Source of the DNA: Solirubrobacteraceae bacterium
GTDB lineage: Bacteria > Actinomycetota > Thermoleophilia > Solirubrobacterales > Solirubrobacteraceae
Direction: 5' to 3'
Assembly (NCBI GenBank): GCA_024711025.1
Contig: JANJTP010000058.1
Span: forward strand, 1-47,141
DNA length: 47,141 nucleotides
The translations under genes were made by a program, and so were the position numbers. The notes beneath the pieces were generated by a model. The model did not search any database. It saw nothing but the letters and a program-made list of their open reading frames with translations, and was not told the DNA's origin. Positions 20,723 to 27,156 of this stretch are shown piece by piece (within the stretch, counting starts at the first letter, position 1; each line of letters starts with the position of its first letter).

Positions 20723-21606
20723 GCGCCGAGCACCGCCGCCGGACGCTCGGGCAGGCCCAGCAGCTCGCGCGCCTGGGCGAACGTCGCGGGCCTGCGCCCG
20801 GAGTTGACGACCATCTCGCGTGCCTTCGCGACGAGCTCGCCGTTGGAGCGCGCCATCGCGCCGTCGGGCAGGTAGAAGTTGTCCTCCAGGCCGACGCGGA
20901 TCGAGCCGCCGAGCGCGAGCGCGGCCCCGATCAGCGTCCACTGCGCGCGCGAGATCCCGATCGCCGCCCAGTGGCTGCCGGCCGGGATGTTGTCGACCAT
21001 CGCCGCGAGGTTGCGCGCGGTCGGCGGCGCGCCGCCGACGATGCCCATCACGCAGTCGACGTGGAGCGGCTCGCGCAGCACGCCCATGTGCACGAGCGGC
21101 TCGAGGCTGCCGACGTGACCGAGGTCGAAGCACTCGTGCTCGGGCTTGATGCCCAGCTCGTTCATCGCCTCGAGCAGCTCGACGATCTCGCCGAACGGGT
21201 TGGCGAAGACCGCCTCGAAGACGAACCGCCGGCGCGAGCGCGAGTACTTGGCGTAGTTCATCGAGCCCATGTTCAGCGCGGCGACGTCCGGGCGCAGCTC
21301 GCGCAGGTAGCGCACCCGCCGCTCGACGCTGACGCCGATCGCGCCGGTCGAGTAGTTGACGATCACCTCGTCGCCGGCCTGCTCGCGGATCGCCTCGGTG
21401 ATCGCGCGGAAGTCCTCGACCTCATGCGACGGGGTGCCGTCGGGCCGGCGGGCATGGATGTGGATCATCGCGGCGCCCTCGTCGACGACCCGGCGCGCCT
21501 CCGCGCCGTACTCGGCGGGCGTGTACGGGATCGCCGGGCACTGCTCGCGTCCGGCGATCGCGCCGGAGATGGCGCACGTGATGACGACGGGATCTTCGAG
21601 GCTCAC
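20719..21606 (-). CDS. BKACE family (DUF849) beta-keto acid cleavage enzyme
   Basis: Known members are zinc enzymes that condense a beta-keto acid with acetyl-CoA and cleave it, giving acetoacetate and a new CoA thioester; the prototype is the lysine-fermentation Kce. The 295-residue protein has the zinc motif His49-x-His51 in MIHIHARRPDG, the SMNYAKYSR substrate loop, ECFDLGHVG and GLEDNFYLPDG. I chose the GTG at 21606, which puts the first strand (VVITCAISGAI) at residue 7; the open frame reaches 21639. The substrate of this member is not predictable by eye. It heads a three-gene coupled operon. Confidence 0.9.
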   Translation of the reverse strand: MSLEDPVVITCAISGAIAGREQCPAIPYTPAEYGAEARRVVDEGAAMIHIHARRPDGTPSHEVEDFRAITEAIREQAGDEVIVNYSTGAIGVSVERRVRYLRELRPDVAALNMGSMNYAKYSRSRRRFVFEAVFANPFGEIVELLEAMNELGIKPEHECFDLGHVGSLEPLVHMGVLREPLHVDCVMGIVGGAPPTARNLAAMVDNIPAGSHWAAIGISRAQWTLIGAALALGGSIRVGLEDNFYLPDGAMARSNGELVAKAREMVVNSGRRPATFAQARELLGLPERPAAVLGA

Positions 21607-21644
21607 GGCTCTGGCCGTGCCGGCAGTGGCACGTCTCACTTCTC

Positions 21645-21674
21645 ACCCTGACGGGACGGGCGGCGGCTTGTCAA
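21645..21674 (-). promoter_or_regulatory. Possible promoter of the BKACE operon
   Basis: A perfect -35 hexamer TTGACA (minus strand, 21674-21669) is followed after 18 bases by a poor -10 (CAGGGT), about 40 bases before the GTG. A weak -10 with a long spacer is what MerR-type activators act on. Tentative. Confidence 0.35.
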
Positions 21675-21725
21675 GGCGGACCTCGGTCCGTGCCGGCGCC
21701 GCCGCTCCGCGGGTGCCGAGCCCCA

Positions 21726-21775
21726 TCTAAATACATGAATCTCGACCTGCTTTCTCACATTTACGTGATAGGCTG
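21726..21775 (+). promoter_or_regulatory. AT-rich promoter region of the OsmC gene
   Basis: A rare AT-rich island in the 286-base divergent gap. It holds TCGACC (21742-21747) and TGATAG (21766-21771) at 18-base spacing, plus a small tcac-N6-gtga inverted repeat at about 21755-21768. The leader to the OsmC ATG would be about 115 bases. Tentative. Confidence 0.35.
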
Positions 21776-21892
21776 CCACCCCGCCGCTGCCGAGCGCCGC
21801 GCGGGCCGGCCAGCGCGATGTCCGCTTCCGGCCCGCGTCGGTGCCGGCCGACGGCTCGCAAGAGCGACGAACACGAACCGGAGGATCCCTGG

Positions 21893-22417
21893 ATGAGCAC
21901 GCAACCCGCCACCGTCAACGAGATCGACCTCGCCGTCATCGGCCGGCTCGTCGAGCGCTGTGGCAACGACCCGGAGGCTGCGCAGACGTCCTGGACGGCG
22001 CGCACCCGGTGGACCGGCGGCTTCCGCAGCGCGAGCTACGTCCGTGAGCACGCGCCGATCGTCACCGACGAGCCCAAGGGCCTCGCCGGCAGCGACACCG
22101 CGCCCAACCCCGTCGAGTACGTGCTCGCCGCGCTCGGAAGCTGCCTGACGGTGGGCTACACCGCGGCGGCCGCCACCCAGGGCATCGAGCTGCGCTCGCT
22201 GGAGATCGAGGTCAATGGCAACCTCGACCTGCGCGTCTTCCTCGGCCTCGACCAGGGGCACGCCGGCTACAGCCGGATCGAGGTCACGGCCCACGTCGAC
22301 AGCGACGCCGACGAGGACCAGCTCCAGCGGCTGCACGAGAGCGTCGTCGCGACCTCGCCGGTCGGCCATACGCTCGAGAACCCGATCGCGCTGCAGGCGC
22401 GGCTCGTCAAGGCCTGA
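21893..22417 (+). CDS. OsmC/Ohr-superfamily peroxiredoxin-like protein
   Basis: 174 residues; a GGAGG at 21880-21884 supports the ATG at 21893. OsmC proteins reduce organic hydroperoxides with two cysteines. The canonical one is Cys84 in AALGSCLTVGY, at the start of the central helix. The second family Cys (in a VxCPx motif) is replaced in VVATSPVGHTLENP by Ser, so only one catalytic cysteine remains; Cys23 is outside the core. This single-Cys form occurs in the broader OsmC group, whose substrates are unclear. It has an independent promoter and a possible terminator. Confidence 0.88.
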   Translation: MSTQPATVNEIDLAVIGRLVERCGNDPEAAQTSWTARTRWTGGFRSASYVREHAPIVTDEPKGLAGSDTAPNPVEYVLAALGSCLTVGYTAAAATQGIELRSLEIEVNGNLDLRVFLGLDQGHAGYSRIEVTAHVDSDADEDQLQRLHESVVATSPVGHTLENPIALQARLVKA

Positions 22418-22481
22418 GGTTCCGAGCTGCCCTGCGTAAGTAAGAGGACGACCTCTGACTTGCTGCAGGCGCGGCTCGTCA
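22390..22481. repeat. 20-bp direct repeat, 72 bp apart
   Basis: The last codons of the OsmC gene (22390-22409) recur perfectly at 22462-22481, beyond its stop. This looks like a partial duplication of the gene's 3' end. Confidence 0.8.
22436..22463 (+). terminator. Possible terminator hairpin after the OsmC gene
   Basis: gtaagtaagagg-acga-cctctgacttgc pairs at 10 of 12 positions around a four-base loop, 19 bases after the stop. There is no U-tract. Confidence 0.4.
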
Positions 22482-22612
22482 TGACCTTCCGAGGTAGGGC
22501 CGCGGCGGGGACGGACTCCTCTTCCCGCCGCGGTGCCGTGCGCGACAGCCCCAACCACGGCACCGCTCGCGGCATCGTTCGCCGTGTCGGCGGCGAGCGT
22601 CACACTATCGGC

Positions 22613-22777
22613 ATGCCCGATGGGAACCCTACGCCCGCGGACGAGGACGTCCGTCTCATGCAGCAGGCCGCCGAGGCGCGCAGCCGTGAGATCGCCGCGC
22701 TCACGCCCACCGAGCGGCTGGAGCTGCTCGCCCTGCTGCTGCGCCGAACGAGCATGATCGCCGGCGCGGCGCGGTGA
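22613..22777 (+). CDS. Small hypothetical protein paired with a nucleotidyltransferase
   Basis: 54 residues, acidic N-terminal half, with a helical core (QAAEARSREIAALTPTERLE) and a Leu-rich end. Its stop overlaps the GTG start of the nucleotidyltransferase (GTGA). No clear ribosome site precedes the ATG at 22613. Small proteins placed before MNT/AbiEii-like nucleotidyltransferases are often antitoxins or activity modulators. That role here rests on position alone, as I recognise no family. Confidence 0.55.
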   Translation: MPDGNPTPADEDVRLMQQAAEARSREIAALTPTERLELLALLLRRTSMIAGAAR

Positions 22778-23265
22778 CCAAGTCGCTCGACCTCGAAGGC
22801 ATCCTGCGCGCGCTGAGCGAGGCGGACGTGCGACACGTCGTGATCGGGGGCGTCGCCGTTGTCGCCCATGGCTCGCTGCGCACCACTCAGGACCTTGACC
22901 TCGTGCCGGATCCTGACGCGGACAACCTCCTGCGCCTCGGGAACCTGCTCGCGAGGCTCGGCGCGCGGCTCACCCTGTCCCCCGACCGTACGTTCGGACC
23001 GCGCGAGCACGCCGCGCTCGCCCACGGTCGGAGCCTCAGCCTCGAGACGTCGCTCGGAGCGCTCGACATCGTCCAGCGTCTGCCGGGCACGCCATCGTTC
23101 GCGGAGCTGGACGCCGCCGCCATCGAGGCCAGCCCGGGCGGGATCGCCGTGCGCATCGCGTCGCTCGAGCACCTGCGCGCGATGAAGCGCGCCCGCGCGA
23201 GCGCGCAGGATCTCGCCGACCTGGCGGCGCTCGACGCGCTCGCCGAGCCGTCGGCGGGCGAGTAG
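22774..23265 (+). CDS. Nucleotidyltransferase-fold protein (AbiEii/MNT-like, possible toxin)
   Basis: 163 residues with a minimal Pol-beta-type nucleotidyltransferase core. The strand-turn IGGVAVVAHGS (24-34) is followed by the paired carboxylates Asp40 and Asp42 in RTTQDLDLV; a third acidic residue is probably in LGALDIV near 105. The C-terminal IASLEHLRAMKRARASAQDL is the helical end seen in type IV and MenT-like toxin nucleotidyltransferases and in DUF6036-like proteins. It is coupled to the 54-residue upstream gene. Metabolic or housekeeping roles are possible, since many such genes are uncharacterised. Confidence 0.75.
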   Translation: MTKSLDLEGILRALSEADVRHVVIGGVAVVAHGSLRTTQDLDLVPDPDADNLLRLGNLLARLGARLTLSPDRTFGPREHAALAHGRSLSLETSLGALDIVQRLPGTPSFAELDAAAIEASPGGIAVRIASLEHLRAMKRARASAQDLADLAALDALAEPSAGE

Positions 23266-23268
23266 CAC

Positions 23269-24321
23269 TCAGCTGCGGGGGCCGTCGGCGCTCACGAGCA
23301 CGGCGCGGGCGTCGCGGCGATCGACCGTCGCCCGCCGGTCGCCGAGCGCGATCGTCAGGGCGCGGTCGTCCTCGTCAAGGACCTCGACGGCGGCGCCCGG
23401 CGCGAGCCCCAGCACGGCGAGTCGTTCGAGCTGCGCGACGTCGTGCTCGGGCAGCGCCACGACCACGCCGGCGACCTTCGGGGGCAGTGCCGAGAGGGCG
23501 ACCGCGCCCTCGAGCATCTCCTGCTCCCGCGCGACGTCGAGCGGCCAGCCGTGCGGGCATCGCGCCGGTGGCGCGAGCGTCGACGCGATCCGCTCGATCA
23601 TCGCGTCGTCGAAGCCGGCACGGATCTGCGATGCGCGCGCATACGACTCCTCGGCGCCGTAGCCGAGGACGTCCACGACGAGCCGCTCGAGCACGCGCTG
23701 GCGCCGCACGACGCTCACCGCGGCGGCGTGGCCGGCCGGCGTGAAGACGATCTCCCTGCTCGGTCCGCGCTGGACCAGGCCGTCGTCCTCGAGCCGCGCG
23801 AGCATCGCGCCGGCCGTCGGGCGCGATATCCCCAGGGCACGGGCGACGTGCGCAGCCCGGGTCGGCAGGTCGCTCGCGAGCGCGCCGCAGGTGACGACGG
23901 CGCAGGTCAGCTCATAGGCGATGAGCAGGTAGTCGTCGGTCGTGTGGCCGCGCTCCCCGGGCTCGAGGATCGTGTCGTGCACGGGTCCGAACGGCTCGCG
24001 GGCCCTGGACCGCGAATTCGGCCTCGCGCCGTGCAGCCGTCCCGCGATCCGCTCCAGCAGCAGCCCACGCGCCACGTCGTCGAGCGGCGCTCCGGGCCCG
24101 GCACCGATCTCGTGCAGGCCGACCGCGACGGCATCGACGCCCCGCGCCTCGAGCCCGCGGCTCGCACAGGCGGTCTCGCATCCGTCGACCGCGACGACGC
24201 GCGCCTCGATCGTGCCCGCCGCCTGCTCCTCGAGCTTCGCGGCGGTCTCCTGCGCAAGCCTCGCGGGCACCGTCGCGCCGGAGCAGGGGACGATCCGCAC
24301 GGGGGGGCGACGCTCGCTCAC
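23269..24321 (-). CDS. Feo-locus regulator: DGC Cys-domain fused to a DtxR-like repressor with FeoA/SH3-like C-terminus
   Basis: 350 residues from the GTG at 24321; an ATG at 24396 would add 25 unconserved residues. The N-terminal part (8-75) matches the DGC 'putative zinc-binding' domain, with Cys13 in VPCSGAT and Cys48/Cys52 in VDGCETACA. Residues 130-200 are a DtxR-type winged helix (ARALGISRPTAGAMLARLED). Residues 200-260 are the DtxR dimerisation helices, and 285-345 an SH3/FeoA-like domain. By eye, the usual metal ligands are changed: DtxR His79, His98, Cys102, Glu105 and His106 align with Gln208, Tyr227, Ser231, Arg234 and Ala235; only Glu83 (Glu212) remains. It is divergent from feoB across two DtxR-box-like palindromes, so it most likely controls iron uptake with an altered signal input. 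Confidence 0.85.
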   Translation of the reverse strand: MSERRPPVRIVPCSGATVPARLAQETAAKLEEQAAGTIEARVVAVDGCETACASRGLEARGVDAVAVGLHEIGAGPGAPLDDVARGLLLERIAGRLHGARPNSRSRAREPFGPVHDTILEPGERGHTTDDYLLIAYELTCAVVTCGALASDLPTRAAHVARALGISRPTAGAMLARLEDDGLVQRGPSREIVFTPAGHAAAVSVVRRQRVLERLVVDVLGYGAEESYARASQIRAGFDDAMIERIASTLAPPARCPHGWPLDVAREQEMLEGAVALSALPPKVAGVVVALPEHDVAQLERLAVLGLAPGAAVEVLDEDDRALTIALGDRRATVDRRDARAVLVSADGPRS

Positions 24322-24399
24322 GAGGGCGCCCCGCCGACTGTCCGCCGAGGGTCGGAGCACTCTCGACGGAGCCTCGAAGCCGGCCGCGCGACCCATCTG

Positions 24400-24413
24400 T
24401 AAGGTGCCCCTAA
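24400..24413. promoter_or_regulatory. DtxR/IdeR-box-like site 1
   Basis: taagg-tgcc-cctaa, an inverted repeat related to the DtxR-family consensus ttaggttag-ctaacctaa. It lies 79 bases upstream of the preferred regulator start (24321) and just outside the alternative ATG at 24396. Confidence 0.6.
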
Positions 24414-24423
24414 CATGGTCGTA

Positions 24424-24437
24424 TTAGGCAACCCTAA
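24424..24437. promoter_or_regulatory. DtxR/IdeR-box-like site 2
   Basis: ttagg-caac-cctaa, a perfect 5-bp inverted repeat matching the outer halves of the DtxR/IdeR box. Its centre is 24 bp from that of site 1, just over two helical turns, which favours side-by-side dimers. It is 166 bases upstream of feoB; the 24438-24602 stretch holds nothing else firm. Confidence 0.65.
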
Positions 24438-24602
24438 CACCCCGCTCGATCGTGGGCGATCGTCTCCGTCGCACCGCCCGACGCCACGGCGGCCGGCGGC
24501 CCGGCCCGTGACGACGCTCGCGCGCACGGCGCTCACGCATGTCGCGGCGCTCGAGAGCGAGGCGCTCACGCCCCTCGTACCGATGCTGCGGGCAGGCAGC
24601 CG

Positions 24603-26576
24603 GTGAGCGGATGCCACGCACCCCCCGGGACCTCGATCCCGGAGCGCGGCGGCGTGGCACTTGTGGGGCATCCCAACGTCGGCAAGTCGGTTCTCTTCAA
24701 GCGTCTCACAGGACACTACGCGAACGTCTCGAACTACCCGGGCACGACCGTTCAGGTGACCCGAGCGAGGGCGCGGTTCGCGCCCGACGTCGCCGTCATC
24801 GACACGCCCGGCGTGGTCGGCTTCCCGCCGCGCAGCGAGGACGAGCGGGTGGCCGCGCAGGTGCTGCTCGAGGAGCCGCTCCGGGCCATCGTCCAGGTCG
24901 GGGATGCGAAGAACCTCGAGCGCACGCTGCTGCTGACGCTTCAGCTCGCCGAGCTGGGCCTGCCGATGGTGCTCGCGCTCAACATGATGGACGAGGCACG
25001 CTCGCGGGGGGTCTCGATCGACCGCTCTCGGCTCAGCAGCCTGCTGGACATGCCGATCGAGGCGACCGTCGCGACGCGCGGGACGGGCGTCGACGAGCTG
25101 GTCCGCTCGATCGGCGAGGCGCGCCCGTCGCTGCTCCACACCGCCTACCCGGAGCCGATCGAGCACGCGCTGCGCCGCGTCGTGCCGTCGCTGCCCGAGG
25201 CTCCGGTCGCGCGCCGCGCGCTCGCGCTGCTGTGGCTCAGCGGCGACGAGACGGCCGGCCGGTGGCTCGCCGAGCGACTCGACGGCGACCGACTCGACGC
25301 GCTGTCCGCCATCCGCGACGATGTGCGCGAGGCGCTCGGCGAGCCCGTTTCGGCGGCGATCCAGCGCGTCAGGCTGGCGCGCGCCGCGGAGCTCGTCGCA
25401 GCCCCCGCGGCCGCTCACGGGGTTGCCCGCCGAGGCGGCGTCACCGAGCGCCTCGGCGCGCTGACGACCCACCCGTTCTGGGCCTGGCCGATCCTCGCGG
25501 GCGTCCTCTACGCGATCTACTGGTTCGTCGGGGTGCTCGGAGCCGGGCATCTGGTCGGGCTCGTCGAGGAGCGCCTGTTCGGCGAGGTCGTCAACCCATG
25601 GGTCGCAGGTCGCGCCGCGGCGCTCCTGCCCGGCATCCTCGCCGAGCTGCTGACCGGCGAGTACGGGCTGTGGACGATGGGGATGACGTACGCCCTCGCG
25701 CTCATCCTGCCGATCGTCTCGACCTTCTTCCTGGCGTTCAGCCTGCTCGAGGACAGCGGCTACCTGGCCCGGCTGACCGTCGTCAGCAACCGGGCGTTCC
25801 GGGTGCTCGGGCTCAACGGCAAGGCCGTGCTGCCGATGGTGCTCGGCCTCGGCTGCGTGACGATGGCCACACTGACGACCCGCATCCTCGAGAGCCGGCG
25901 CGACCGGCTGCTGGCGATCCTGCTGCTCGCGCTCGCCGTGCCCTGCTCGGCGCAGCTCGGCGTCGTGCTCGGGATGCTCGGCGGGATCTCCTTCACGGGG
26001 ACGCTGATCTGGGGCGCGGTCGTGCTGGCCGTGCTGTTCGCCGTCGGGGCGCTGGCCGCACGGCTGATCCCCGGGGAGCGCTCGACCCTCGTCGTGGAGC
26101 TGCCGCCGCTGCGCGTCCCCGTCATCTCCAACGTGCTCGTCAAGACCGTCTCGCGGCTCGAGTGGTACCTGAAGGAGGTAGTGCCGCTGTTCCTGCTCGG
26201 AACGGGGGCGCTGTTCGTCCTCGACAAGGTCAGCGCCCTGCCGGCGCTGATCCGCGCCGGCCAGCCGCTCGTGACCGGCTGGCTGGGGCTGCCGTCCGAG
26301 GCGAGCGCCGCGTTCCTGCTCGGCTTCCTGCGACGCGACTTCGGCGCCACCGGGCTGTTCGTGATGCAGTCGGCCGGGGATCTCACGCCGCGCCAGGTCG
26401 TCGTCGCGATGGTGACGATCACGCTCTTCGTGCCGTGCGTCGCGAGTGTGCTGATGATCGCCCGCGAGAGCGGCGTGCGCGTCGCGGTCGGGCTGAGCGC
26501 CATGATCCTGCCGCTCGCGTTCCTCGTCGGCGGCCTGCTCGAACGACTGCTGACCCTCGTCCAGTGGAACGGCTGA
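24603..26576 (+). CDS. feoB: Ferrous iron transporter FeoB
   Basis: Imports Fe(II) across the cytoplasmic membrane. The 657-residue protein starts with a GTPase domain: G1 loop GHPNVGKS (22-29), switch NYPGTTVQ, G3 DTPG, G4 NMMD. A helical spacer to about 275 and two Gate membrane regions follow. The second carries ALAVPCSAQLGVVLGML with the conserved Cys, and the C-terminal region has VPCVASVLMI. The usual Asn of the G1 motif (GNPN) is His here, and the protein is a little shorter than E. coli FeoB (773). The GTG start overlaps the end of a short upstream frame. The operon continues with a Cys-rich protein and feoA. Confidence 0.96.
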   Translation: MSGCHAPPGTSIPERGGVALVGHPNVGKSVLFKRLTGHYANVSNYPGTTVQVTRARARFAPDVAVIDTPGVVGFPPRSEDERVAAQVLLEEPLRAIVQVGDAKNLERTLLLTLQLAELGLPMVLALNMMDEARSRGVSIDRSRLSSLLDMPIEATVATRGTGVDELVRSIGEARPSLLHTAYPEPIEHALRRVVPSLPEAPVARRALALLWLSGDETAGRWLAERLDGDRLDALSAIRDDVREALGEPVSAAIQRVRLARAAELVAAPAAAHGVARRGGVTERLGALTTHPFWAWPILAGVLYAIYWFVGVLGAGHLVGLVEERLFGEVVNPWVAGRAAALLPGILAELLTGEYGLWTMGMTYALALILPIVSTFFLAFSLLEDSGYLARLTVVSNRAFRVLGLNGKAVLPMVLGLGCVTMATLTTRILESRRDRLLAILLLALAVPCSAQLGVVLGMLGGISFTGTLIWGAVVLAVLFAVGALAARLIPGERSTLVVELPPLRVPVISNVLVKTVSRLEWYLKEVVPLFLLGTGALFVLDKVSALPALIRAGQPLVTGWLGLPSEASAAFLLGFLRRDFGATGLFVMQSAGDLTPRQVVVAMVTITLFVPCVASVLMIARESGVRVAVGLSAMILPLAFLVGGLLERLLTLVQWNG

Positions 26577-26839
26577 TGGCGAGCGCCCCGCAGATCGAGG
26601 CCGCCGGCACCGCGCCCACCGTGCGCTGCGGTCTGTGCGGCTGCGCATACGACCCCGCAGAGAGCGCGTCGTGCGTTTCGTGCCCGCTCCACGGCGGCTG
26701 CGGGCTCGTCTGCTGCCCGGCCTGCGGGCTGAGCACGATCGACCCGTCGAGCTCGAGCCTGGTTTCGCTCGGCACGCGGGCTCGGCGACGGCTCGCGGGC
26801 CGGCGAGGTCGCGCGCTGCGGACGGAGGGGCTCGCATGA
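26576..26839 (+). CDS. Feo-associated cysteine-rich protein
   Basis: 87 residues with Cys in CGLCGC, CVSC, GGCGLVCCPACG: ten cysteines between residues 18 and 50, in a pattern fit for two zinc knuckles or an Fe-S site. The C-terminal third is Arg-rich (RARRRLAGRRGRALR). The ATG shares a base with the feoB stop, and its own stop overlaps the feoA start, so it is locked between the two. It does not resemble FeoC winged-helix proteins. Position suggests a FeoB accessory or iron-handling function. Confidence 0.75.
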   Translation: MASAPQIEAAGTAPTVRCGLCGCAYDPAESASCVSCPLHGGCGLVCCPACGLSTIDPSSSSLVSLGTRARRRLAGRRGRALRTEGLA

Positions 26840-27081
26840 CGGGAGCCGGCGAGGAGCCTCGCATCGTGCTGGCCGACATCGCCCCCGGCGCCGACGCCCG
26901 CGTGCGGGCGCTCGACGGGCTCGACGCCGGCCTGCGCGAGCACCTGCAGGCGTACGGCGTGGCCCCCGGCCGCCTCGTGCGGGTCATCCAGCACTCGCCG
27001 GTCACGGTCGTCCAGGTGGAGCACACCGACCTGGCGTTCGAGTCCCACGTCGCGCGCGGCATCGACGTCGAGCTGGCCTAG
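26836..27081 (+). CDS. feoA: FeoA-type SH3-like protein
   Basis: 81 residues forming one FeoA domain: LADIAPGADARVRAL, the loop YGVAPGRLVRVIQHSP, and the terminal strand LAFESHVARGIDVEL, which aligns with the 'aLrr..a..I.v' end of FeoA proteins. FeoA binds FeoB and is needed for Fe(II) uptake. It normally precedes feoB; here it is third, coupled to the Cys-rich gene by ATGA. Confidence 0.88.
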   Translation: MTGAGEEPRIVLADIAPGADARVRALDGLDAGLREHLQAYGVAPGRLVRVIQHSPVTVVQVEHTDLAFESHVARGIDVELA

Positions 27082-27156
27082 GCCGTCCCGCCGCCCGCGA
27101 GCTCCGGCTCGACCGGGAGCCGCCGACGAGCGATCCCGCGATCGCCGGGCACGGGC

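Noticed and set aside
24415-24507. N-terminal part of a 63-codon plus-strand frame starting inside the iron-box region
   Set aside because: Its ATG lies between the two palindromes and the product is Pro/Arg low complexity; probably not translated.
24318-27062. 914-codon open frame on the minus strand opposite feoB
   Set aside because: Composition is a Gln/Asp/Arg-rich antisense shadow of feoB in high-GC DNA; no domain is recognisable.
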